Part shown: in pieces, positions 16,514-23,200 of the stretch | Layout of the letters: each line of letters starts with the position of its first letter | Position numbering within the stretch: the first letter of the stretch is position 1 | Source of the DNA: Sphingosinicella sp041916975 | Lineage (GTDB): Bacteria; Pseudomonadota; Alphaproteobacteria; Sphingomonadales; Sphingomonadaceae | Reading direction: 5' to 3' | Assembly: GCF_041916975.1 (NCBI RefSeq) | Contig: NZ_JAYRYK010000001.1 | Coordinates: forward strand, 992,001-1,056,000 | Length of the DNA stretch: 64,000 nt | The notes under the pieces: generated by a model | The model's database searches: none | Seen by the model: only the letters and a program-made list of their open reading frames with translations | What the model was told of the DNA's origin: nothing | Translations under genes and position numbers: made by a program

Positions 16514-16873
16514 GTGAAACGCTATCCAACGGCAGCAGCAATTCCGCGTGCACGACGATTGCGGCGCGATGCGACCGTGTTCGAGCGGATACTTTGGGCC
16601 GCACTCCGGGAGCGGCTGCCGGGATTGAAGTTTCGCAGGCAGGTACCGTTCGGCCCCTACATCGCCGATTTCGCAAGCCATCGGGCACGGCTGATTATCG
16701 AACTCGACGGCGACGGACACGCGTTCCAGATCGAAGCGGACGCCGAGCGGAGCCGGTTTCTGGAAAGCGAAGGTTATCGGGTGCTGCGGTTCTGGAACGC
16801 AGAGGTTTTGGATAATCTCGATGGGGTCATCGACACGATCAGCGCTGCTGCCACCCTCACCGACTGCGACTAG
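16514..16873 (+). CDS. DUF559 (Vsr-like fold) endonuclease-domain protein
   Basis: 119 residues. The DUF559 pattern is complete: TVFERILWAALRERLPGLKF, RRQVPFGPYIADF, IIELDGDGH and GYRVLRFWNAEVL. The D...E.D arrangement (ADF, then IELDGDGH) resembles the active site of very-short-patch repair and other PD-(D/E)XK nucleases, so DNA cleavage is a reasonable family-level inference; no member's cellular role is clear to me. Start is GTG at 16514, immediately after the left repeat, and the last residues (AATLTDCD) are encoded by the right repeat, whose CCACCCTCACC begins 20 bases before the stop. The gene is thus bounded exactly by copies of one repeat family. It has no operon partner. Confidence 0.85.
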   Translation: MKRYPTAAAIPRARRLRRDATVFERILWAALRERLPGLKFRRQVPFGPYIADFASHRARLIIELDGDGHAFQIEADAERSRFLESEGYRVLRFWNAEVLDNLDGVIDTISAAATLTDCD

Positions 16874-16919
16874 CCGGTTTCACCGGCAAGTCTCGTTTCC
16901 TCTCCCATCAAGGGAGAGG
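16851..16919 (+). repeat. Palindromic repeat half-element, right of DUF559
   Basis: CCACCCTCACC (16851-16861), a CCGGT/ACCGG hairpin (16874-16886) and a palindrome at 16899-16919 identical to the one at 16421-16441. The spacing between first and last parts (48 bases) is close to that of the left copy (46). It overlaps the 3' end of the DUF559 gene. Confidence 0.8.
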
Positions 16920-16921
16920 AT

Positions 16922-17413
16922 TTATTGCGGCGGCATACCCTGTTCGAGGGCTTCGCGCGGGGCGATTTCCAGGAGTTCGACGTCGAATTCCAGCGTCGCG
17001 TTCGGCGGGATGACGCCGCCTGCGCCTTCCGCGCCGTAGGCAAGCTGCGGCGGGATGCGGAAGCGGTACTTGGAGCCCTTCGACATGAGCTGGATGCCTT
17101 CCTGCCAGCCGGGGATCACGGCGTTCACCGGAAAGGCTGCGGGCTGGCCGCGGTCGTAGCTCGAATCGAACTTGGTGCCGTTGGCCAGACGGCCTTCATA
17201 GTGGACGAGCACCACGTCGTCAGCGGTCGGCTTCTGGCCGGCGGCCTCGCGGATCACCTCGTACATCAGGCCCGAAGCTGTCGTTTGCATATTGGCAGGC
17301 ACCGCGAATTTCTGTGTTCCGGCCCATGCGAGCACGCCCATGCCGACGAGAAGAACCGCGATGAGCAGAACCCAACGGCCAAGGCCGCTACCGCGCGTCG
17401 CAACAGTCGCCAT
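16922..17413 (-). CDS. FKBP-type peptidyl-prolyl cis-trans isomerase, membrane anchored
   Basis: 163 residues. An uncleaved-looking N-terminal membrane segment (WVLLIAVLLVGMGVLAWAG, about 14-32) is followed by one FKBP domain with VLVHYEGRLANGTKFDSSYD, VIPGWQEGIQLMSKGSKYRF and IPPQLAYG, the usual active-site elements. It probably assists protein folding at the periplasmic face of the inner membrane. The stop lies three bases from the palindromic repeat; rpsU lies 64 bases upstream on the same strand, so cotranscription from the rpsU side is possible. Confidence 0.92.
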   Translation of the reverse strand: MATVATRGSGLGRWVLLIAVLLVGMGVLAWAGTQKFAVPANMQTTASGLMYEVIREAAGQKPTADDVVLVHYEGRLANGTKFDSSYDRGQPAAFPVNAVIPGWQEGIQLMSKGSKYRFRIPPQLAYGAEGAGGVIPPNATLEFDVELLEIAPREALEQGMPPQ

Positions 17414-17477
17414 CAGCGCACACTCCAGACCTGAAACCTGAACGAGATCCGGCCCTCATTTTGGACCGGAGACCGGC

Positions 17478-17684
17478 TTAACGAACGCCGTCGCGCTCGG
17501 CGCGCTTGCGCTCCAGCTTACGGGCGCGGCGGACGGCGGCAGCCTTCTCGCGGGCACGCTTCTCGGAGGGCTTCTCGTAGTGACGGCGCAGCTTCATCTC
17601 GCGGTAGACACCTTCACGCTGCAGCTTCTTCTTGAGCGCACGAAGGGCCTGATCGACGTTGTTGTCGCGAACGATGATTTGCAT
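17478..17684 (-). CDS. rpsU: 30S ribosomal protein S21
   Basis: 68 residues, very basic. MQIIVRDNNVDQALRALKKK and the following QREGVYREMKLRRHYEKPSEKR are the S21 signature. It binds the small subunit near the 3' end of 16S rRNA and helps initiation. The Arg/Lys-rich C-terminus is typical of alphaproteobacterial members. Confidence 0.97.
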   Translation of the reverse strand: MQIIVRDNNVDQALRALKKKLQREGVYREMKLRRHYEKPSEKRAREKAAAVRRARKLERKRAERDGVR

Positions 17685-17864
17685 TGCGGCCGTCTACTCC
17701 AATCCAGTTTTGCCGTTTGCCCGGCACAATAAAACGAGCCGCCAGAGGCAAGCCTTGGCGGAAAGAGCGCGCGATCTAGCAGATTCGGGCCAGTGCGGCA
17801 AGGGTCTGCGGGTAGCGCCCGAAGCAGGGCTGACGCCCCGGCACGGCTCGTGTATCACATCGCC

Positions 17865-18533
17865 ATGACCGACACCATCGCGCCCGCTGACATGACGCTC
17901 GACGAGCTTCGCCCCGTGCTGGTGGAAGCTCTGCTGCCCAACGTGGCGTTCGACGGCTGGAGCGCGGCGGCGCTGGATGCCTCTGCCGCTGCGATCGGCA
18001 TCCCGGCGGACCGGGCGCGGCTGGTGTTCCCGGGCGGCGCGACCGAGATGATCGATGCCTGGATCCTGAAAACGGACCACGACATGGCTGCGGAAATGGC
18101 GCGGCGCGGTGCGGCCGCGATGAAGATTCGCGACCGCATCACCACCGCGATCCGCATCCGCATCGATCAGGCGCGCCCGCACAAGGAGGCCGTGCGCCGT
18201 GCGTTCGCCGTGCTCGCACAGCCGCAGAACGCCGCGCTTTCGGCGCGTACGCTGTGGCGCAGCGCCGATGCCATGTGGCGCGCCGCAGGCGACACGGCGA
18301 CCGACTTCAACCATTATACCAAGCGCCTCTCACTCGGCGGCGTCTATGCCGCGACCCTGCTCTACTGGCTGCAGGACGAGAGTGAGGACGATGCGGACAC
18401 GTTCGCGTTCCTCGGCCGCCGCATCGACACGATCATGCAGGTGGAAAAGGCCAAGATGCGCTTCCGCGAGCAGGCCGGAAACCGCCCTCGCCTCTCCCGT
18501 TTCCTGGGCCGCCTGCGCTATCCTGCCGCGTAG
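17865..18533 (+). CDS. COQ9 family protein (ubiquinone biosynthesis)
   Basis: 222 residues. It matches the COQ9 pattern: an N-terminal helical region with LLPNVAFDGWSAAALDASA and a C-terminal COQ9 domain with LWRSADAMWRAAGDTATDFNHYTKR and LGGVYAATLLYWLQDES. The fold resembles TetR regulators, but there is no DNA-binding helix of normal composition; characterised COQ9 proteins bind isoprenoid lipids and deliver ubiquinone precursors to the hydroxylase COQ7. It is restricted to mitochondria and alphaproteobacteria, which supports the taxonomic reading. Start ATG at 17865. It stands alone, with feoAB following after a 73-base gap. Confidence 0.93.
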   Translation: MTDTIAPADMTLDELRPVLVEALLPNVAFDGWSAAALDASAAAIGIPADRARLVFPGGATEMIDAWILKTDHDMAAEMARRGAAAMKIRDRITTAIRIRIDQARPHKEAVRRAFAVLAQPQNAALSARTLWRSADAMWRAAGDTATDFNHYTKRLSLGGVYAATLLYWLQDESEDDADTFAFLGRRIDTIMQVEKAKMRFREQAGNRPRLSRFLGRLRYPAA

Positions 18534-18561
18534 GGCACGCTCGCCCTAGTCAAGCCACATT

Positions 18562-18580
18562 GAACATGATAATCGCTCGC
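18562..18580 (+). promoter_or_regulatory. Fur-box-like site upstream of feoAB
   Basis: The 19 bases agree with the classical GATAATGATAATCATTATC Fur consensus at 13 positions, including an unbroken ATGATAATC core (18566-18574). It lies 27-45 bases before the feoA start, where an iron-responsive repressor would block transcription. The right half is poor, so it may be a different metal-regulator site. Confidence 0.45.
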
Positions 18581-18606
18581 AACAATACGAGCAGATCAGA
18601 GTGTTC

Positions 18607-18873
18607 ATGCGGATCGAGGACCTCAAGACCGGGCAGACGGCCAGCGTCGTGAAGATCATGGAGACCGGCACGCACGCCCCCGAAGCGCTGCGCCTGCGGG
18701 AAATGGGCTTCGACGAAGGCGTCGAGATCGAAGTGCTGCACCGCGGTCTGATCGGCGGCTGCCCCATTGCTCTGCGTGTCGGCAACAACGTCATCGCGCT
18801 GCGCAAGGCCGCGACGCGGTTGCTGGAGGTCAGCACAATACCCGCCGGCATACAGGCCGAGGCTGCCGAATGA
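18607..18873 (+). CDS. feoA: Ferrous iron transport protein A
   Basis: 88 residues, an SH3-like FeoA domain. MRIEDLKTGQTASVVKI, LRLREMGFDEGVEIEVLHRG and PIALRVGNNVIALRKAAT are typical. It is a small cytoplasmic partner that associates with FeoB. Start taken as ATG 18607; an in-frame GTG two codons upstream is also possible. Its stop overlaps feoB (ATGA). The Fur-box-like site upstream fits iron control. Confidence 0.93.
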   Translation: MRIEDLKTGQTASVVKIMETGTHAPEALRLREMGFDEGVEIEVLHRGLIGGCPIALRVGNNVIALRKAATRLLEVSTIPAGIQAEAAE

Positions 18874-20723
18874 ATGCAGTGACCGCCGCGCCGATGGTGG
18901 CGCTGGTCGGCAATCCCAACGCCGGCAAGACATCGCTGTTCAACGCGCTGACCGGCGCGCGGCAGAAGGTGGGCAATTATCCGGGCGTTACGGTGGAGCG
19001 GAAGGTCGGCTCGATGCAGCTTCCCGACGGCTCGCACGTCGAGATCGTCGACCTGCCCGGCACCTACAGCCTCAGCCCCCATTCGCCCGACGAGCAGGTG
19101 ACGCGCGACGTTCTGATGGGCGAGCACGGCATCGAGCGGGCGCCCAACGCGATCATCTGCGTGGTAGATGCCACGAACCTGCGCAATCACCTGCGCTTCG
19201 TGCTCGAACTCGCGCGGCTCGGGCGGCCGATGGTCGTCGCGCTCAACATGATCGACCTTGCTGACCGCGACGGCACGAAGATCGATACCGCAAGACTCTC
19301 CCAGCTTCTCGGCCTGCCGGTCGTGCCCACGGTCGCGGTCCGACGGCGCGGGCTTGCCGATCTGGGGCAGGAAACGCTTTCGATGCTGATGCGCGAGGCG
19401 GTTCCGCCCGGGCCGGGCGCGGATATCCGCGCGCTTCAGCACGAGGCGCAGCGCATCGCACAGGCGGTGACGACACTGTCCGGCGGCGCGGGCGCCGCAA
19501 CGCGGCGCATCGACAATGTCGCGCTCCATCCCGTGTTCGGACCCGTGATCCTGGCGGCGCTGCTGTTCATCATGTTCCAGGCGGTGTTCGCGTGGGCCGA
19601 AGCGCCGATGGCGTGGATCGAAGAGGGCATCGCCGCGCTTCAGGGACTTGCGACCGGCATGCTTCCCGAAGGCTGGTTCCGATCGATGATCGTGGACGGC
19701 GTTCTCGCGGGCGTCGGCGGCGTCGTGGTGTTCCTGCCGCAGATCCTGATCCTCTTCGCGTTCATCCTCGTGCTCGAACAATCGGGCTACATGACGCGCG
19801 CGGCGTTCCTGATGGACCGGCTGATGGCGTATGTCGGCCTCAACGGGCGCGCGTTCATCCCCCTCCTCTCGTCCTTCGCCTGCGCGATTCCGGGGATCAT
19901 GGCGACGCGCAGCATCGACGATCCCAAGGACCGGCTGACCACCATCCTGATCGCACCGCTGATGACGTGCTCGGCACGGCTTCCCGTCTACGCCGTGATG
20001 ATCGCCGCGTTCATCCCGGATCGGCAGGTCGGTTTTGCAAACCTGCAGGGCCTCGTGCTGTTCGGTCTCTACGTATTCGGCATCGTCGGCGCGATGGTGG
20101 CAGCGCTTGTGCTGCGGCGGACGGTGACGCGGGGTACGGGCAGCGGCTTCATGATGGAAATGCCGAAATACCAGTGGCCCATCCTGCGCGACCTCATCAT
20201 CGGCCTGTGGCAGCGCGGCGTCGTTTTCATGAAGCGCGCGGGCGGCATCATCCTTGCCTCGACAATCCTGCTGTGGGCGTTCGCGAGCTATCCGGTGCCG
20301 CCGGAAGGCTCGGACGAATCGCCGATCGAATATTCGATTGCGGGACGCATCGGCAGCGCGCTCGAAGTTGTGTTCTCGCCGATCGGCTTCAACCACGAGA
20401 TCAGCATGACGATGCTGCCGACGCTCGCCGCTCGCGAGGTTTCCGTGGCGGCGCTCGGCACGATCTACAGCCTGCAGACCGACGACGAGGATGCATTGCA
20501 GGAAAGCCTCGTCGACCGCCTGCGTTCGGCGTGGCCGCTGCCGACCGCGCTCGCCTTCCTCGTGTGGGTGGTGTTCGCCCCGCAGTGCATCTCGACGCTC
20601 GCGGTCGTGAAGCGCGAGACGAACGGGTGGAAGTGGCCGCTGTTCATGTTTGCGTACCTGTTCGCACTTGCTTATGTCATGGCCGGGATCACTTACTGGA
20701 TCAGCCGGGCACTCATCGGCTGA
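18870..20723 (+). CDS. feoB: Ferrous iron transporter FeoB
   Basis: 617 residues. The N-terminal G domain has VALVGNPNAGKTSLFNALTG at about 10-29, switch region GNYPGVTVE, DLPGTYSLSP and the NMID base-recognition motif. It is followed by a membrane region with two Gate motifs, including LSSFACAIPGIMATRSI and the later REVSVAALGTIYSL. It moves Fe2+ across the inner membrane, coupled to nucleotide hydrolysis. Shorter than the E. coli protein (773) but within the range of short alphaproteobacterial FeoB. No feoC follows; ssb starts 21 bases later. Confidence 0.97.
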   Translation: MNAVTAAPMVALVGNPNAGKTSLFNALTGARQKVGNYPGVTVERKVGSMQLPDGSHVEIVDLPGTYSLSPHSPDEQVTRDVLMGEHGIERAPNAIICVVDATNLRNHLRFVLELARLGRPMVVALNMIDLADRDGTKIDTARLSQLLGLPVVPTVAVRRRGLADLGQETLSMLMREAVPPGPGADIRALQHEAQRIAQAVTTLSGGAGAATRRIDNVALHPVFGPVILAALLFIMFQAVFAWAEAPMAWIEEGIAALQGLATGMLPEGWFRSMIVDGVLAGVGGVVVFLPQILILFAFILVLEQSGYMTRAAFLMDRLMAYVGLNGRAFIPLLSSFACAIPGIMATRSIDDPKDRLTTILIAPLMTCSARLPVYAVMIAAFIPDRQVGFANLQGLVLFGLYVFGIVGAMVAALVLRRTVTRGTGSGFMMEMPKYQWPILRDLIIGLWQRGVVFMKRAGGIILASTILLWAFASYPVPPEGSDESPIEYSIAGRIGSALEVVFSPIGFNHEISMTMLPTLAAREVSVAALGTIYSLQTDDEDALQESLVDRLRSAWPLPTALAFLVWVVFAPQCISTLAVVKRETNGWKWPLFMFAYLFALAYVMAGITYWISRALIG

Positions 20724-20744
20724 TTCCCACGACAAGGGAAAAGC

Positions 20745-21254
20745 ATGGCGGGCAGCGTCAACAAGGTCATTCTGATCGGCAATCTCGGCGCAGACCCGGA
20801 AACGCGTACGATGGGCAGCGGCGGCAAGGTCGTGAACATGCGCATCGCCACCTCCGAGAACTGGACGGACAAAGCGAGCGGCGAACGCCGCGAGAAGACC
20901 GAGTGGCACACCGTCGTGATCTTCAACGAGAACCTCGCGCGGGTTGCCGAGCAGTATCTGCGCAAGGGCAGCAAGGTCTATGTCGAAGGCCAGCTCCAGA
21001 CCCGCAAGTGGCAGGACCAGTCCGGACAGGATCGCTACACGACCGAGATCGTGTTGCAGCGCTTCCGCGGTGAACTGACGCTGCTCGACGGCCGCGGCGA
21101 AGGCGGTGGCGGCGGTGGCAACTATGGCGGCGGCGGATCCGGTGGTGGATCGGGGGGCGGCTTCGGTGGTGGAAGCGGCGGCGGTGGCGGCGGATCGCGC
21201 CAGGGCAGCCGGCCGAGCTTCGACGACGATCTCGACGACGACGTGCCGTTCTGA
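20745..21254 (+). CDS. ssb: Single-stranded DNA-binding protein
   Basis: 169 residues. An OB-fold domain covers residues 1-110 (AGSVNKVILIGNLGADPE, WHTVVIFNENLARVAEQYL, GSKVYVEGQLQTRKWQD). A glycine-rich linker at about 119-152 consists almost only of Gly and Ser. The acidic tip DDDLDDDVPF is the docking peptide for DNA-processing partners. It coats single-stranded DNA in replication, repair and recombination. It follows feoB by 21 bases but probably has its own control; a terminator lies just downstream. Confidence 0.97.
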   Translation: MAGSVNKVILIGNLGADPETRTMGSGGKVVNMRIATSENWTDKASGERREKTEWHTVVIFNENLARVAEQYLRKGSKVYVEGQLQTRKWQDQSGQDRYTTEIVLQRFRGELTLLDGRGEGGGGGGNYGGGGSGGGSGGGFGGGSGGGGGGSRQGSRPSFDDDLDDDVPF

Positions 21255-21288
21255 TCGTCCGGCTGTCGGCACCGTTTACAGTTTGAAG

Positions 21289-21313
21289 GGGCGTCCGTTC
21301 GGACGCCCTTTTC
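21289..21313 (+). terminator. Rho-independent terminator of ssb
   Basis: An 8-base stem GGGCGTCC/GGACGCCC (21289-21296 and 21301-21308) with loop GTTC, followed by TTTTC. It lies 34 bases after the ssb stop. Confidence 0.85.
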
Positions 21314-21365
21314 ATTAACTATCCAAGGGGTTGGCGGCGTTTAATGAAGCGGCGCACCACGCTTG

Positions 21366-21382
21366 CTGGCACGGCGTTTGCA
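21366..21382 (+). promoter_or_regulatory. Perfect-consensus sigma-54 (RpoN) promoter
   Basis: CTGGCACGGCGTTTGCA matches YTGGCACGNNNNTTGCW at every defined position, with GG at 21368-21369 and GC at 21380-21381, exactly 10 bases apart. It points right into a 100-base gap that contains no open reading frame on that strand, so its product should be a non-coding RNA starting near 21393. Confidence 0.75.
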
Positions 21383-21392
21383 AAGCAGAGGG

Positions 21393-21486
21393 CGTGGGCA
21401 ACGGCTCTCGCCCACAACAGAGTTCCCAGTCTCTGATCTCAAGCAAGGCCGGGGAGCCAAAACTTCCCGGCCTTGCACTCCTTTTT
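21393..21486 (+). ncRNA. Predicted sigma-54-dependent small RNA (about 94 nt)
   Basis: The predicted transcript starts 12 bases after the -12 element of a perfect RpoN promoter. It folds into three hairpins in a row: GTGGGC/GCCCAC (21394-21399 with 21410-21415), CAGAG/CTCTG (21418-21422 with 21431-21435) and an 11-base GC-rich stem (21443-21453 with 21466-21476) followed by ACTCC and five T. The last is a plausible terminator. There is no start codon with a ribosome binding site in it. The CUCCU just before the U-run is complementary to Shine-Dalgarno sequences, and the loops are C/A-rich; base-pairing with mRNAs is therefore possible. It lies between ssb and the convergent yceD gene. Not a family I recognise; entirely a prediction. 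Confidence 0.5.
21443..21486 (+). terminator. Terminator-like hairpin ending the predicted small RNA
   Basis: An 11-base perfect stem (GCAAGGCCGGG with CCCGGCCTTGC) with a 12-base loop, then ACTCCTTTTTC. The T-run starts five bases after the stem, which weakens it. It abuts the stop codon of the convergent yceD gene (21486) and may also stop minus-strand transcription. Confidence 0.5.
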
Positions 21487-22013
21487 CAGCTGTTGCGCTT
21501 CAGCGCCGCGAATGGATTTGCCTGCGCCTTTTCCGCAGCCTCGCGCTCCGCCGCCTCCTCCTCGCTCAGCAGACGCCGCCGCGCGGCGGCAAGCACTTCG
21601 GCATCCGCATGCGGGTATGGATCGAGCGCGAGACCGAAGGTCTGCGCAGCAACCTCGCCGAGGTCTATGCTTCGCCCCTCGATGGGCAGCACGTCGCAGT
21701 CCCCTTCGTGAAGTTCGATCTCCTCGCCCTGCCCGAGGTCGTGGAGGAACAACAGCTCGACAGGCTCATCGATCCGCGCCGGGACATCCTCGCCCGAAGT
21801 GACGCAGGCCTGCACGGCATCGCCCTCGACCCGGCCCGTCACACGCACGCCGCCGGGGGCGGGCGCCGCGGTCAGCGCCGCCTCCAGCCGATCCAGCGCG
21901 CGAAGATCGAACCGCGCGGCGAGCGCCGCACGCTCTTCCGCGTTTGCCGCAATCCGGCGTTCAACGCCCGCGCCGACCTCGTCGAGCGTGAGCAGCCTCA
22001 CGAATTCGCTCAT
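21486..22013 (-). CDS. YceD family protein (DUF177)
   Basis: 175 residues. The DUF177 pattern is visible in the centre: VRVTGRVEGDAVQACVTSGEDVPARI and the later DLGEVAAQTFGLALDPYPH; the two-cysteine motif of some members is reduced here to one Cys. In most bacteria the gene precedes rpmF and is linked to 23S rRNA accumulation. Here it is instead translationally coupled (ATGA overlap at 22010-22013) to a ubiquinol-cytochrome c chaperone gene, an arrangement common in alphaproteobacteria. Start MSEFVRLL at 22013 is fixed by that overlap. The tail is highly charged (SEEEAAEREAAEKA). Confidence 0.85.
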   Translation of the reverse strand: MSEFVRLLTLDEVGAGVERRIAANAEERAALAARFDLRALDRLEAALTAAPAPGGVRVTGRVEGDAVQACVTSGEDVPARIDEPVELLFLHDLGQGEEIELHEGDCDVLPIEGRSIDLGEVAAQTFGLALDPYPHADAEVLAAARRRLLSEEEAAEREAAEKAQANPFAALKRNS

Positions 22014-22525
22014 CCCAGAATCTCCGAAAGCGGCCGCGCGGTGCAGCGTGCCCATTCCTCGCGCACGCGCGCACCCAGCCAGTCCGGCGCGGCATCCTCA
22101 CCGCGCAGCACGTTGCGGGCGAGCGCCGCGCTCAGCAAGGCGGGGTCGGCGTCTGGGCCAAGCGCCTCTCGATAGCTGCCGAGCCGGCCGCCGAGCGCCT
22201 GCATCGCGCGACCCATGTGCTTGCCGATCACCATGTCGCCGATGCCGATCTCGCGGAAGCTGCCGTCCATGTCCGCCGCGAAGCGCTCGACGAGCAGGCT
22301 GGAAAGCGCCCGCGCACGCGCATCGTCCGCATCGCGTTCGAGCCGCACGAGCAGCAGCGACAGCGCCAGCACGACCATGTCGAAACGGCCGTCGATGCTG
22401 TCGGGCACGCCGCCCTCGACGTACCAGTCCGGCCGGCGCGCCACCGCGACGATCTCGTCATAGAGTTCCGCCGCGCGCACCTCTCCATCGGTCCCGGCAT
22501 TTCGCCTTTGCAGCCATTTCAGCAT
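22010..22525 (-). CDS. Ubiquinol-cytochrome c chaperone family protein
   Basis: 171 residues, helical, related to mitochondrial CBP3/UQCC1. Recognisable segments are AAELYDEIVAVARRPDWYV, VPDSIDGRFDMVVLALSLLL, MDGSFREIGIGDMVIGKHM and the final LSAALARNVLRGEDA. In mitochondria the family assists assembly of the cytochrome bc1 complex; the bacterial function is inferred. First gene of a two-gene operon with yceD. It starts at ATG 22525, with the divergent bamE 136 bases away. Confidence 0.88.
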   Translation of the reverse strand: MLKWLQRRNAGTDGEVRAAELYDEIVAVARRPDWYVEGGVPDSIDGRFDMVVLALSLLLVRLERDADDARARALSSLLVERFAADMDGSFREIGIGDMVIGKHMGRAMQALGGRLGSYREALGPDADPALLSAALARNVLRGEDAAPDWLGARVREEWARCTARPLSEILG

Positions 22526-22661
22526 GGTTCAGTCTCGTTTCATCCCGTATGCGCTAGCGAAAGAGGCGCGGCTCCAGCTTGCGGGGCCGCGGCAACATGC
22601 ATATTGAGTGGCGAGGCCGCGAGGTCAATGCGCGAGGCCTCGGCCAAGGTCAGGAGTGTTC

Positions 22662-23120
22662 ATGTCGGTGAAACGGGTTGTCGGAACGCTTGCGATCGTT
22701 GTCGCACTCGGCGCGTGCACGCGGATCACCGACCGGCAGGGCTTCCTCGCCGATCAGGAGCTGATCGCCGCGATCTCGCCGGGCGTGGACAACCGCGCCT
22801 CGGTTGAAAAGACGCTGGGCCGCCCGACCTTCGTTTCCAAGTGGGACGAGAACAGCTGGTACTATCTCGCCCGCACGACGAGCCAGCTCGCCTTCCTGCC
22901 ATCGAAGCCGACATCGCAGGACATGCTGAAGATCACCTTCGACAGCGCGGGCAACGTCACCGGCGTCAACCGCGACCAGACGCTCGCCCAGATCGTTCAG
23001 GTGATGCCGTCCGGCGACAAGACGCCGGTCTATGGCCGCGACTCGGGCTTCTTCGAAGACATCTTCGGCAACATCGGCGCAGTCGGCGCCGTGGCTCCCG
23101 GCCCGAGCCGAGACCAGTAA
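22662..23120 (+). CDS. bamE: Outer membrane protein assembly factor BamE
   Basis: 152 residues, a SmpA/OmlA-domain lipoprotein. A signal peptide ends in the lipobox ALGAC with lipidated Cys19. The domain runs through LIAAISPGVDNRASVEKTLGRPTF and SWYYLARTTSQ to about residue 115. It is a peripheral subunit of the beta-barrel assembly machine on the inner leaflet of the outer membrane. Start ATG 22662 with CAGGAG before it. A Gly/Ala-rich C-terminal extension follows the domain. A strong terminator follows. Confidence 0.93.
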   Translation: MSVKRVVGTLAIVVALGACTRITDRQGFLADQELIAAISPGVDNRASVEKTLGRPTFVSKWDENSWYYLARTTSQLAFLPSKPTSQDMLKITFDSAGNVTGVNRDQTLAQIVQVMPSGDKTPVYGRDSGFFEDIFGNIGAVGAVAPGPSRDQ

Positions 23121-23150
23121 GCCGCTCTTCCCGTCCAAGGGTAAAAAGAA

Positions 23151-23180
23151 CCCCGCCGGAGCGATCCGGCGGGGCTTTTT
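23151..23180 (+). terminator. Rho-independent terminator between bamE and hppA
   Basis: A 10-base perfect stem CCCCGCCGGA/TCCGGCGGGG (23151-23160 and 23165-23174) with loop GCGA, then CTTTTT. Preceded on the plus strand by AAAAAGAA, so it can serve both converging transcripts. Confidence 0.9.
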
Positions 23181-23200
23181 GTTCGCGCGGACGCGCGAGA

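Noticed and set aside
21114..21216. Tandem DNA repeat in ssb
   Set aside because: It is simply the Gly/Ser-rich linker of SSB in GGC/GGT codons, not a repeat element or CRISPR.
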